Shown piece after piece: positions 15,001 through 25,344 of a DNA stretch of 64,000 bases. The position numbers and the translations under genes were made by a program. This stretch comes from Myxocyprinus asiaticus (taxonomy: Eukaryota > Chordata > Actinopteri > Cypriniformes > Catostomidae): the NCBI RefSeq assembly GCF_019703515.2, contig NC_059374.1, positions 21,198,595 through 21,262,594 of the forward strand. Direction: 5' to 3'. The notes below the pieces were generated by a model that had not been told where the DNA came from, did not search any database, and was given only the letters and a program-made list of their open reading frames with translations. Numbering within the stretch: the stretch's first letter is position 1; each line of letters opens with the position of its first letter.

Positions 15001-18000
15001 AGTAACGGAATACATGTAATGGGATTACATATTTAAAATACAAAATATAAGTAACTGTATTCCACTACAGTTACAATTTAAAACATTGGTAATTAGAATA
15101 CAGTTACATTCAAAAAGTATTTTGATTACTGAAGAGATTACTTTGCATTTTATTGTCATTTATTTCATTTAATATTTAGTCCTTTCAGATGGAAAACATT
15201 TATACATATAAATGATGCGATTCAAAGTGCATTTGAACAGCGGTGAAACACTTTCTTATGATGTGTTACATTCATACGAGCAGACAGAGAAGTAAGTTTG
15301 AAGTAAGTTTGGAGCAGCAGAAATAGAAATAAACCTTGTGTAAATTGTCAGCTTTACGCTAAGTTAAAATGCTATGCTGCAACAAACAATTATTTTGATA
15401 ATCGACTAATCTAACGATTATTAGAATGATTATTTGACTATTCGGGCAATTATTGCAACGATTAATCATTAGCTCTAAACCGACTATTCAGCTTGTGCCC
15501 TGACTTAATAGGTTGTATTAAACATGCTTACTAACAATAAAGAGAACAAAATCATCTTTTAAAAATATCTCTAAATGACATTCACTGAATTAAAGGGAAA
15601 AAATAATTTTTATTATGTTTAATTCAGTAAAAATTTCACTACAAAAAAATCCTATTGTTATCAAGTGTTTTTGTCTTTTTTTCCATTTAAAATCGTCTAA
15701 AAATCCTTAAAACAAGATACATTTACTTGAGAAGTAACATATAAGATATTTAGACTTGCTTTAAGAGAATGTATCTTCAATATAAGTGTATTTTGTATAT
15801 AAGTGTATTTTTTCACATGGTTATACTTCTGCAAGTGCAGTAAAGACAAAATACATTTATATTCAAGATCTGTTCTCTAAAAGCAAGTTTAAACATCTTA
15901 TATGCTGCTTCTCCGGTGAATGCATCATTTTATAAAGGATTTTTAGTTATTTTAAAATATTTGTATTTTTAATATTATATTCAACATTCTCAGATAAAAA
16001 AAAAATTCTTCTGCAGTATAGCTGCTAAAGTAAATGTACGTTGTTTTAAAGGAGTTTTAGATATTTATATTGGAAAACAAGCCAAAACAAAAACATTTGC
16101 AGTGCATAATGGGGCGAAGACTACCCTCTCTCACCTTTCTGATCACTTCAATCAATCTTTAACTCACAAAAAAACAAACTCTCTCTTATTAATAAAGCTG
16201 CGTTTTGCCAATTATCTTCACGATAAGAAATACACAGTGACACATATATTATGATTCAATAAGTCACGAGCCATCACGTTATAATCTAGCTGCATTAAGC
16301 GTGCGCGCTCGAGGGATGAGTGTCCCCGCAACAGAGTGTGCCTCAGCCGGGAGCAGTTTCAATCTCTCCCCCTTAGATCGGGACACTTCGCACAACTCGA
16401 AGAGGAGCTGACCGCACAGAGAAATGCCAGTTTCCTTTTTAATAAAGCTATAACGCATTAAATATAACTGCATTAAAGATGTAACGCTGGGGAGTTTCCT
16501 TTAAAGACGCTCGAAACGCATGTTTTGCTTAAGCTGAGCGTCAGCTCCGGCTCTGCTTATTCCACAACAAGAGTGCTTCTGTATTTACTTATTTTGTATT
16601 TTTGCATTATAATTCCCTCATACTTTGCGATCTACATCACCTGAAGCTGTTTGGAAAGTTTAGAGTGCGTCTGGACTGTGAGATGTGTTTTCTTCTTCTC
16701 CTCAGTCAGGCGCGAGCTGCAGTGCTGCTCTTGTGTGCAATCATTAGAGTTTCAAATGATCTTATGTTACGTTAAGATCAAATGACTATTCGACCACGGA
16801 AATTTTTTTATTGTCGACATTGTCGATAACGTCGACTAATCGTTTCAGCCATAATATGTAATATTTTTTACTGTACTAAATCTTAAAATGACCATAATAT
16901 GTCATTAGAGAATTAGTTTCCATTCCGAGCCGGAATTTCTGTTTATGTTTTGGCCTGTGTGATCCTGCACACTGCCCACTCACCAATAGTATTTCGACAC
17001 CGCCGTGTTGCCAGATTTGAAAAAGTTTGCAGGCAAACAACACTGCGTGCTGCAGCCACTGAAGCCAGCAAACGAACTGGATCAGAGATAACAGATTCCA
17101 CCCGACCTAAAAAGCCTCACCAGTCGTCTAAAAACCACCATGACCAGAGGCGTAGTAAAACAAGGATAAACATTGGAGATGCCTTTGGAAGATGGAGACA
17201 ACTTAAAGCCCAGAAATCCTTTAAAACGGATGCTGAGTTGGTTAATTTGCATGTCAACATTCTGGCAACCCGCATGAGCTTCGAGTCTGGGGCGGGGCAG
17301 ACAACTCTCCAATATTTTGAATTTGGACTGCAGTACCCATTTCAAATGCTTGTTGTCAATCTTACATATAGCACCTATAAGCAACACGATTATAGAACAC
17401 TGCGTTCTATCCATTTAAATGTGTAAAAATGGAAGTTTACTTAATTTATTTCAGTTGGGACTACATGAATACTTTTTGTGGTGTTAATGTAGCATTAATG
17501 AAACGGAGCAGGGGAATTCCATTTCCCATCATGCTTTGCATGGGACTCGATAGGGAGAGTAAATTTTCAATTTAAGCTGGGCTGGGTATTGATACAGATT
17601 TCCCAATTCAATTCGATTCCGATTTACAAGCTCTCGATTCAATTCAATATCGATCCATATGAGTACATTTCTGTTATTATGTCAAGTTTGCTTACATATA
17701 AAAGAAATTAACTCTAAGCTAATGCTCTTAATTATAAGGAAACCTTCTAGGCAACCTTTCTAGTAGTGCTGAGCGATATGACGATATATATCATGGCGAC
17801 GATATAAAGTGTCAATTGATAGAGATTTTGCTATATCGTGTATATCGCCATATCTAAATATCTATGTGTGCAGTAAGTGCGTATCTATCAGTGGGCACCC
17901 TTCATGTGAGACTGAAACCAGGCTTGGGTGGGGAATGAGTTGTGACCAGTAAAATTTCCGCGCACTGGTTTAACGGCAGATTCACTAAAGGAATTATGCA

Positions 18001-21000
18001 GATCAGGCAACGGTGCAAACGCGCACACAAACTTGTTGCTGATTCTTTGCAATTCTGATTTTGCGGGCCGATTCTGAGCGCTCTACACTGGAGGATGCAG
18101 CAGTCCATCATGATCTGAGACACTCTACTGGAACAGCGTCACCGTGATCCATATAAATGAATCATCTCTTTAACATGCCGAGGTTCACTTGACTACACTG
18201 CACATCTGTACTTGAGCAGGTTGTTGTTAAAACAGGCGCGACATCTGTCGTGTAGGTTCACAAAAGCCGACACTGATTAGAAAAATGTAATCTGCAAACT
18301 ATGTCGCGCGACGATAATCAATTGTGGTAAAACATACAATCTGTATTACCAACTTAAAATGAAGCACGCTAAAGTATATTATGAAAGCCAAAAGATGCAC
18401 TCCGCATTCCATCATTTTTTTTCTTAAGAAGTGTTTATAAATATATTTGAAATGTATTTTCTGCGTCTGGTTTTTGTTTTGTGGGGGGTTTTTCTTCTAA
18501 AATTATGTTATATTTTCTTTGTTACTTTGCTTTGAAAAGATCTTGAGTTTCTTAAGGAAAGTTTATAATAATATTGGACAACAACATGTCAGACTGAAAT
18601 GTGGCATAATGTGAAATTGAGTATTATTCTAAGGTTGATTAACACAGTGTTTATTTTATTTTTAACTTTGACAGTCAAGTTGTAAATAAGGAGAAAATTA
18701 TAAAAGAGGAAGTAGATTTTCCAAAAATAGGCATTACAAAATGGTTATTTATTATGTTAACCAATTTGTATTGGTTTTCCAAAAAAAAAAAAAAAAAAAA
18801 ACTATATCAAGATATATTCAGTTGAAGTCAGAGGTTTACATACACCTTAGCCAAATACATTTTAACTCAGTTTTTCACAATTCCTGACATTTAATCTTAG
18901 AAAACATTCCCTGTCTTAGGTCAGTTAGGATCACTACTTTATTTTAAGAATGTGAAAAGTCAGGATAATAGTAGAGAAATTATTTATTTCAGCTTTTATT
19001 TCTTTCATCACATTCCCAGTGGGTCAGAAGTTTACATACACTTTGAAAGTATTTGGTAGCATTGCCTTTAAATTGTTTAACTTGGGTCAAATGTTTTGGG
19101 TAGCCTTCCACAAGCTTCTCACAATAAGTTGCTGGAATTTTGGCCCATTCCTCCAGACAGAACTGGTGTAACTGAGTCAGGTTTGTAGGTCTCCTTGCTC
19201 GCACATGCTTTTTCAGTTCTGCCCACACATTTTCTATCGGATTGAGGTCAGGCACAGTTAACTTAGTGTATGAAACTTCTGACCCACTGGAATTGTGATA
19301 TGGTCAATTAAAAGTGAAACAATCTGTATGTAAACAATTGTTGGAAAAATAACTTGTGTCATGCACAAAGTAGATGTCCTAAACGACTTGCCAAAACTAA
19401 TATTTGCTAATATGAAATTTGTGGAGCGGTTAAAAAATGAGCTTTAATGACTTCAACCTAAGTGTGTGTAAACTTCTGACTTCACTGTAGCATTACCGTG
19501 ATATAAAATTAATCATATCATGATATAAGATTTTGGTCATATCACCCACCCCTACCTTCTAGTTACAATTTGAAAATATTAATTTTACAAATTATATTTT
19601 ATCATTAGTTTTTCATCAAATTGGTCACATTTTAGCTTTTGAAAAACTTTCAAATTCAGTCTATTCCATCCAGTTAATTTGTATATATTATGTTGCATAT
19701 ATATTCTTGTTACATTTGTATTGTTTACTTGCTTAATTTGTACTATTTACAAGAATTTACATTGATATGTAGAACACATGCTTAATCAGTACTGTCTCTT
19801 TAAGACTAGCAGCATCAGCCAGATAGCCCATATTGGTTTCTTTAGCGCATCCATGTGTGATTAGAATTAGTAGTCGACCGATATATCGCAGAGGCCGATA
19901 AATCGGCCAATATTCTGACTTTTTTAATTATCACATCGGTCAATATATTTTCCTGCTTGGCTGATTTTTTTCTTGAGGCCGCCGAAAATCGCCTGCTTGC
20001 ATGTGAAGCGTCTGAAACATGTAAACGACCAGTCATGGTTCGTTTTGTTGTTACATGCCATCGTGTACTACAATAATAGACTGGTGTGCAACACAGTGTC
20101 ATTTAAACGGTCTGCATATCAGAGCTGTGGCAGATGCATTTGAGCTAATAATGTTAAAGTGCTTGCCTGTTTCATTCTCCCTCTCTCTCCTCAACAGTTC
20201 TCTGTAACTTTTAACTGTCTTGTCTAATGATAAAAAGACAAATATCAATAAAACTAATATCATATACTGTCTGCAAATATGTGCATATCTTGTTTAAACA
20301 GATGTAATAAACCAACCTCACACAACTTCAGCAGATCCAGCATCCTGTGGAGTGCTCATTTATTTACCTCTAAAGCACGTATTCTATCAGTCTCTCCTCA
20401 ACAGTTCCATGTAACTTTTCTAATGATAAAATGCAAATATCAGTAAAACTTCTATTATATACCATCTGCAAATATGCAGATATCTCGTTTAAAGAGATGT
20501 CATTCACGAACCTCACAAAAATCCAGCATTTTCTTCCTGTCGAACGCTCATCTAATATCTTCCTCTGAAGCGCATATTCTATCAGCCAGAATAAAAAACT
20601 TCAGGAAAGTTCATCAAAAGTTCCTCTCATTCACAAATCGTGACGGTCCATCTGTGACAATCCAAGTAAGTGATCCAGGCCATTTAAACTGTCAGGAGAT
20701 GGATCCGCATGAGCGCGTGAGTGCAACTTTATGGCTGCAAAATGCTGCCTCCGGAGGCTGTATACAGAGGTATGATGAATATAAGGTGCTTTTCAAACTG
20801 TTCGGAGATCTGTTTCCTTAACAGTTCCATTCATTCATAACAGATGTCTGTTAAGCCATTAACTGATTAGGCAGCAAGGTAGCAATTCAGCTGCCTACAT
20901 TTTTGGATGCAGCCCAAAGTAAAAGCTCTTCACGTGTGCTATAAGTAAATGTCTTATTCACTATGCACTGTATGTACAGTTGGTTTGATTAGATATTTTT

Positions 21001-23422
21001 TGAGTAAATGCGATTGCTAACATGGACATGCCATCCATGGTTGCTGGACTACTGTGTGTACTGTTATTTCCTTATTTTTTATATATTAACAATTTCTTCA
21101 TGTGCAAATAAATTTGAAGAAACTGCTATCTACTATTTAAAATACAATATAATTTTTTTTGTTTTGTGTGAAATTGAGTAAACATAGTGCTAAATAAGAG
21201 TTTATTTATTTTGTCATTTTTTTTACAATTTTATGTTTGTTATTTAATATATTAAATTGTGAGATGTATCAGCATTGTATCGGCCACCCTGCTCTCTGGA
21301 TATCCGGCCATTAAAAAAAAAGATATCGGTTGAACACTAATTAGAATTAAATGTTTCTTTTTTTGTTTGTTTTTAATCAACAACTGACTGTAAAGAACAG
21401 AAAGGGTATTAAAAGAGACATCATTCAATGACATATGGATCCGTGGATCTCTCCTTTGGACACACAGAATGAGTTAAACCAAATTTTACTCTCAATACAC
21501 ATTGAAAGTACCTCTGTGCTAATAACTTCTCCTCTATACTACTCAATCACTGGTCAGTAAAATCTGAAAGTTTACCTGCCAAATGGCTAATCACAGCCAT
21601 TTTTAGTAGCATAGTGCGAGATTTGGTTGCACATGCGAGTGATTTACTTGGATTATAGAAGGTTGCCACATAGAGTGAAAGATCGAACTTGGGATTTAGG
21701 AATTGATATCGAGATTGTTCAAACAAAGATCGTGATGCATCGGAAAATTTATATTTTTACCCGGCCCTAAAATTAAGTGTTATTTTATGTGTTTTTGTGC
21801 AAGATGAATATAAAGAGGGATACTTGTTAGTGTTTAATGTTTTGTTATGTTGAGATTTAGAAGAGTTTCTGTTATGTTGGAGTTTTGGAGGTTACCATTA
21901 TGATGAAGATTGGAGCTTGAGCTAACGATGAGGACAGGCAGAAGTTGCCCATGATATTGATTGCTCGCTTCATTGAGCAATTACTGTGCTAACCATAGTA
22001 TAGTTACTAAACTACACTCTGTAGTGCTTCCAACCAGCATGTATTTAGCATTCTAACTTTCACTAGTTAACACAAAGAAGTAAAAGAGGTTTAATTAAGT
22101 TACACTGACACATCTAATTGTGTTGGGTTTACCCAATACAACAAGGTTCTATCTACACAAAGTGTTCGTGTTGACAATAGATAATTTTAAGTTAAGAAAA
22201 CTCATTTCGAACATGTGGAATGACTGCCATGATTGAATCAAGCTCAGCTAAAGAGCTATTTTTTGAGTGTGGTTGGCTGGATGGTTTGGGGTAAACCAGC
22301 TGCCACCAGAACAATGCCAACTTTGATTCCTCCTAATATGTCACTCCTACTCCTGCAAAACAAAGACTTGATCACAAACGATGTCAACTGTAATATGCAT
22401 ATCATATCATATGTTCTACAGCATATCTACTGTAGTTAAAGCAGTTCATCTTTGGCTGGTAGGGGAAAAAACAACAATTTGTGAAGCACTCTACAATGTA
22501 AGCCTTAAAAATGCCCAATTTACCTGCATTCAAATAGACCACAAGTTAAAAAATGACAGACACATCTGTAATTAAAATGATTTGTCAGCCTTGGCTGAGA
22601 CAGATGTAAATAGTATTCTCAAGCAGAGAGTCCAGACTTTCTAGACTGGCACTCTACCAGCACTGCTTTAAGAAGGTGCAAACCATTCACTGACATCACC
22701 AACAAGCTTGTACTGTGATGTAGCCAAATGGACATTGTGCAGTGCAGGCAAGTCTTCTAACAAATCAAAAACACATGAAACACCTCCCTAACATTAACAT
22801 GGGTCCATGGCATAAGAAAAACATTATTACTGGTGTATAACAACCCAATAAGCAATATATTAAGAATTAACTAGCCTAATAAAACACCAACATAATATGA
22901 CAATGCTGAGGAGGTCTGCGTGAACCCATAATATCTTTTTAGTGCAAAAATGAATTATTAAAATCATGAAATTATCAGATTCATTTAATCAAACTTAATT
23001 ACAAACATATGAACAATCTTTCTTATGTACAAATAGTTATTATGCACACGCACTGTTCTGCTTCAACAGAGTTTAATGTAATAAATATAATAATAAAATG
23101 TTTTAATATAAGATCTGTCTGTGTTTGCAATATAACAGGAGGAGTCTGTCTGAGCACGTTAGCTTAGCACAACCAGGGCCTGCCCATACAATAGCCTAAA
23201 AACCCATAACAATCAAACCAACAGCAGTAAAAAAGACGCATTGTCGCACGTTCATACCGCCTACTATGAATAAGACAGCGAGTGATACTTACAATCCAAA
23301 TGTTTCTTTTTAGGGCCCATAACTTCGTGCGTTGTTGCCTTGCACACTGTTTTGGATACGGCTGATCCAGTAACGCTGTGCTGAGCAGCAGTTATCCTGT
23401 CCGTAATGCTCTGCCCAGACAT
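26..23422 (-). CDS. picalm: Phosphatidylinositol-binding clathrin assembly protein (CALM), 5' 16 coding exons, partial at window edge
   Basis: Endocytic adaptor that binds PI(4,5)P2, clathrin and AP-2 at the plasma membrane and sorts VAMP-type SNAREs. Exons in transcript order: 23422-23293, 13594-13452, 13303-13228, 13097-12995, 12658-12565, 11137-11026, 8584-8478, 8391-8350, 7471-7386, 7220-7097, 6152-6019, 2685-2594, 1592-1509, 1241-1152, 530-420, 130-26. Every junction has GT/AG and phases agree, giving 544 complete codons. The protein begins [17 protein letters not shown]; the ANTH domain fills roughly residues 1-285 and keeps the lipid-binding K28 and KKKH 38-41. The disordered part carries DLF-type motifs (IDLF, SDLFDL), an NPF (QYNPFID) and DFESVFG, consistent with AP-2/EH/clathrin binding. 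Exon 16 encodes [16 protein letters not shown] and ends in phase 1 at a GTAAGT donor, so the last roughly 100 residues lie outside the window. The a or b fish copy is not resolved. Confidence 0.96.
2142..2549 (+). pseudogene. Relic of a charged, coiled-coil-like reading frame inside a picalm intron
   Basis: One plus-strand frame is nearly open across this stretch, interrupted only by stops near 2322-2338. It encodes heptad-like, K/E/Q-rich sequence ([16 protein letters not shown], later [19 protein letters not shown]). It lies between picalm exons 12 and 13, antisense to the gene. No intron, poly(A) tract or terminal repeat is visible. I do not recognise the parent; a decayed retrocopy or a transposon-borne coding piece are both possible. 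Confidence 0.3.
2934..4136 (+). mobile_element. Tc1/mariner element, complete ends, inactive
   Basis: Terminal inverted repeats begin CACCGATCAGCCACAACATT and end with the reverse complement. TA target dinucleotides sit at 2932-2933 and 4137-4138. Total length is 1203 bp, in the picalm intron between exons 12 and 11, in antisense orientation to the gene. Confidence 0.93.
3077..4104 (+). pseudogene. Broken Tc1 transposase (DD34E type) of the 2934-4136 element
   Basis: N-terminal helix-turn-helix region begins [13 protein letters not shown] with a stop near residue 36. An early stop and a frame change near 3440-3450 precede the catalytic part. WSDES and FQQDNSPC carry the first two acidic residues. 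A stop at 3865-3867 and a frameshift follow, before [12 protein letters not shown] with the third acidic position. At least three lesions make it non-functional. Confidence 0.85.
4320..4400 (-). repeat. Possible tRNA-derived SINE fragment
   Basis: On the minus strand, a box A-like TAGCGCTACTG is followed about 30 bases on by a box B-like GGTTCTGGTCCC, the spacing of a Pol III promoter in a tRNA-derived SINE head. No body or tail was identified, so this is weak. Confidence 0.25.
4493..5508. mobile_element. hAT-type non-autonomous element with 8-bp target duplication
   Basis: Flanked by GGTACATG at 4485-4492 and again at 5509-5516. The ends are imperfect inverted repeats (AACTTGGGTTTGCAC against AAGTAGGGGTTTCAC). 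The subterminal regions are rich in GTCGACTA-type motifs. No transposase is seen in the 1016 bp. It sits in the picalm intron between exons 12 and 11. Confidence 0.8.
6206..6831. mobile_element. TTAA-flanked palindromic short element, family P1
   Basis: A 626-bp imperfect palindrome flanked by TTAA at 6202-6205 and 6832-6835. Ends read AGGGCTAGTTCACCC and its complement. TTAA duplication points to piggyBac-type mobilisation. The same family recurs at 7784, 30773, 37460, 37792, 44477, 47159 and 48808. Confidence 0.8.
7784..8025. mobile_element. Short P1-family TTAA element
   Basis: Ends AGGGATAGTTCACCC and GAACTGTCCCT. The right side has TTAA at 8026-8029; the left flank reads TGAA, a mutated copy. 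About 242 bp, in the picalm intron between exons 9 and 8. Confidence 0.7.
9507..10663. mobile_element. hAT-type non-autonomous element with perfect 8-bp target duplication
   Basis: ATGTGCAT occurs at 9499-9506 and at 10664-10671. Ends are TAGCGCTGGGCGATA and, reversed, TAGTGCTGGGCAATA. The inside is AT-rich, with TATCG-type subterminal motifs; small frames inside show no transposase. It lies in the picalm intron between exons 7 and 6. Confidence 0.85.
11242..12489 (-). mobile_element. Tc1 element, copy 1 of the CACTATATTGCC family
   Basis: Inverted repeats CACTATATTGCCAAAAGTAT at both ends, with TA at 11240-11241 and 12490-12491; 1248 bp. It lies in the picalm intron between exons 6 and 5. 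It is closely similar to the copy at 59349-60580, which is 16 bp shorter. Confidence 0.95.
11349..12400 (-). pseudogene. Inactivated Tc1 transposase of copy 1
   Basis: Reads as three open blocks (12439-12212, 12211-11873, 11842-11507) in the Tc1 order: helix-turn-helix, WSDES catalytic part, FLFQHDCA, then PIEHL. A CGA-to-TGA change at about 12209 and further TGA codons near 11849 and 11870 break it, as judged against the second copy. These are transitions typical of CpG or C decay. A further stop occurs after NPIEHL at about 11505. Confidence 0.85.
14441..14463. repeat. Solo Tc1-type terminal repeat
   Basis: CACATACTTTTGGCCATGTAGTGTA is the end of a Tc1 family related to, but different from, the elements at 11242 and 59349. 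No partner repeat was found nearby, so it is a truncated remnant in picalm intron 1. Confidence 0.55.
14992..15371. mobile_element. Truncated short DNA element with GGGTTGGGGAGTAACGG end
   Basis: The left part matches the pattern of a common fish DNA transposon family whose body alternates GTAACTGTATTCC and GTTACA motifs. The matching right end is absent, and the sequence runs into the element at 15373. Confidence 0.5.
15373..16853. mobile_element. Probable hAT-type element rich in ATCGACTAATC motifs
   Basis: Ends are TATGCTGCAACAAACAATTA and, reversed, TATGGCTGAAACGATTAG, each followed by subterminal GATAATCGACTAAT / GTCGACGTTATCGAC motifs. I found no clean 8-bp duplication, so the limits are approximate. 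An imperfect inverted repeat occupies about 15700-15960. Confidence 0.55.
16930..17387 (+). mobile_element. Transposon-associated reading frame and 3' end of a repeat
   Basis: A 158-codon plus-strand frame (16950-17426) contains [18 protein letters not shown] followed by KTDAEL. I associate this motif arrangement with repeat-borne frames in fish genomes rather than with a host gene. The segment ends ACATATAGCACCT, like the end of TTAA-type elements, but the flank here is ATAA. No left end was identified. Confidence 0.4.
17764..19554. mobile_element. hAT-type element nested in 17577-21769 and itself invaded by a Tc1 relic
   Basis: Flanks CTTTCTAG (17756-17763) and CCTTCTAG (19555-19562) differ at one base. 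Ends are TAGTGCTGAGCGATATGAC and, reversed, TAGGGGTGGGTGATATGAC. Subterminal TATCG / ATATCATG motifs resemble the 9507-10663 element. Confidence 0.75.
18819..19487 (-). mobile_element. Internally deleted Sleeping Beauty-type Tc1 element
   Basis: Both ends carry the CAGTTGAAGTC.GA.GTTTACA-type repeat. Inner direct repeats (GTGGGTCAGAAGTTTACATA near 19019 and a diverged one near 19276) give the IR/DR arrangement of this group. Only a C-terminal transposase piece remains on the minus strand (19255-18989, [18 protein letters not shown]), with the DD part deleted. Total 669 bp, inside the 17764-19554 element. Confidence 0.85.
19868..21339. mobile_element. hAT-type non-autonomous element with perfect 8-bp target duplication
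   Basis: ATTAGAAT occurs at 19860-19867 and 21340-21347. Ends TAGTAGTCGACCGATAT and, reversed, TAGTGTTCAACCGATAT. No transposase was recognised; a 115-codon frame at 20474-20821 shows no known motif. It is the second insertion inside 17577-21769. Confidence 0.82.
21778..22000. repeat. Right part of a repeat split by the 17577-21769 insertion
   Basis: 17517-17576 and 21778-22000 together correspond, in order, to one continuous stretch at about 40140-40370. Shared landmarks are GCATGCTTTGCATGG, AGGGAGAGTAAAT, then TGCAAGATGAAT and GATACTTGTTAGTG. The 4.2-kb gap at 17577-21769 is thus an insertion into this repeat. Confidence 0.65.
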
Positions 23423-24002
23423 CTTCAAACTGCTTTCCAGCGATCAATTAAGAAATAATATATAAGTGTGTGTGTATTTAAAATCGTGATTTCCACCCGT
23501 GTTCACAGTTTCTGGTCGACCTCCTAGCGTACGATACGAGAATACGGGGAGACAAAGATGGGAAGCCTTCTGAAATACAGTTATCCACTGCGCGAGACGA
23601 TGAGGAATCCAGCAATTATGTTACTGAATATCTCCCGCGGAATCGTTACATTGTTACACTTTTTGAACGCGCGTTCTAAAGGTTTGTTGGCTGACTCATC
23701 TCTCATCCCCGTCTCGACACTAATCCTGCCGTTTAACCGCCGCCTGTGTTCTTTCAGTAAACCCGCAGGATTGGAAAGCAGCGAAGGCATTCAGTGAAAT
23801 GGCGGGCCAAAGCTGTTCCATGAGAGCTGGATGAATATAGGACACTGCCCGCTGCTGCTGATCCAGGATCAGGCAGTGCAACTGTTACCTACACCTTAAC
23901 CATTATACGTGCACTTGATTTGTGAGGGGAACACTGGGGCAATGAAAAATATATTTACTTATTTTTCCACATGTTATTTAGCCTACTGATTAAAAGTATG
24001 CT
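23423..24002. other. Upstream flank of picalm, no gene recognised
   Basis: Contains the 5' UTR and presumably the promoter of picalm. CpG dinucleotides are more frequent than in the surrounding AT-rich DNA, particularly at 23500-23780. No TATA box was seen at a useful distance. Short frames on both strands show no known motif. Confidence 0.4.
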
Positions 24003-24314
24003 GGTAACACTTTAGGTTCCATTTGTTAATATTAGTTTACAACATTTGTTAACATGAACTAACAATGAACAATACTTTTACAGCATTTAGTCATCTTTGT
24101 TCATTTTAATTTTAACCTATAATCATACTTTTTTTTAATCAGAAGTTATATTAACATTAGTTAAAGCATTATGAACTAACATGAACGAACAATAAACAAT
24201 TGTATATTTATTAAATAGCATTAACAAAGATGAATCCATGTTGTAAAAAAAAATATATAAAATAAATTTAAATATAAAATATTTCTCTCTTTTTCTCTTT
24301 TTTCTCTTTAAAAA

Positions 24315-24379
<65 letters not shown>

Positions 24380-24420
24380 GTTCACGATAAACGAATAGAA
24401 CCTTATTGTAAAGTATTACC
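24003..24420. mobile_element. Short inverted-repeat element with GGTAACACTTTA ends
   Basis: Starts GGTAACACTTTAGGTTCC and ends GAACCTTATTGTAAAGTATTACC. An internal (TA)n run occupies about 24323-24376. The superfamily was not assigned; the end sequence is a familiar fish repeat. Confidence 0.65.
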
Positions 24421-24673
24421 AGTATTTGTTTCTCATTTTTTTGCTTATAAATACGGTATTTATATTTTAATTGTAAATCTGAATAATCATTGGTTTCCTA
24501 ATAATTCATTTAAACAGATTAATCCGTGAAATATAAAATAAAAGGCAAGTAAAGGCACCAGTTCACATGTTTCTGACGAAAAATTAAACAGTCTCCTTCA
24601 CAATAATTTATATGTTTTCTGTTCCTGTTTTTTTTTTTTTTTTTTTTTTGAGAAAAACGTGCTTCTAATTTAA

Positions 24674-25344
24674 AGGAATATTCCGGGTTCAGTACAAGTT
24701 AAGCTCAATCGAAAGCATTTGTGGCATAATGTTGATTACCACAAAATTTAATTTCGACTTGTCTCTTCTTTTCTTTAAAAAAAAATAAAAAATAAAAAAT
24801 AAAAAAAAAAAAAAAAGAAGAAGAAGAAGAAGCAAAATCGAGGTTACAGTGAGGTACTTACATCAATGGAAGTGAATGGGGCCAATTTTTGGAGGGTTTC
24901 AAGGCAGAAATGTGAAGCTTATAATTTTAAAAAAGGACTTACATTAATTCTTCTGTTAAAACTCATGTATTATTTGAGCTGTAAAGTTGTTTAAATTGTC
25001 ATTTTTACAGTCATTTTAGGGTTTGTTGACATTACATTGTCATGGCAAAGAAGTTGTAAAATTGGATATAACTTTACACAGAAAAGGTTATTAAGTGATT
25101 TTATCACACTAAAATCATGTTAACACACATATTGTTTACATCTTGTGGCTACACTTTTGAAACAGTGAGTAACGTGTACAGATTGGCCCCATTCACTTCC
25201 ATTGTAAGTGCCTCACAGTAACCCAGATTTTTGCTTTTTTTAAAGAAAAGGAGGGACAAGTCAAAATGTATTTTTTTGGTAATCAACATTATGCCACAAA
25301 TGCTGTCGATTGAGCTTGATTTGTACTGACCCCGGAATATTCCT
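24674..25344. mobile_element. TTAA-flanked palindromic element, family P2
   Basis: AGGAATATTCCGGGTTCAG at the left and the complement at the right, with TTAA at 24670-24673 and 25345-25348. A 671-bp imperfect palindrome with A-rich stretches, related to 28708-29353. Confidence 0.85.

Larger units (their letters stand above)
17577..21769. mobile_element. Outer hAT-type element carrying two further hAT-type insertions
   Basis: Near-matching 8-bp flanks AATTTAAG (17569-17576) and AAATTAAG (21770-21777). Ends are CTGGGCTGGGTATTGATA and, reversed, TAGGGCCGGGTAAAAATA. It contains the elements at 17764-19554 and 19868-21339; without them it would be about 0.9 kb. It itself splits another repeat. 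Confidence 0.65.

Noticed and set aside
20474..20821. 115-codon plus-strand frame
   Set aside because: Lies entirely inside the hAT-type element at 19868-21339 and shows no transposase or host motif.
22233..22575. Two adjoining plus-strand frames of 64-68 codons in picalm intron 1
   Set aside because: No known motif, AT-rich codon content and no splice context.
23558..23797. Overlapping 69-79 codon frames on both strands upstream of picalm
   Set aside because: Open on both strands because the DNA is GC-richer there; no domain, splice context or start context supports a gene.
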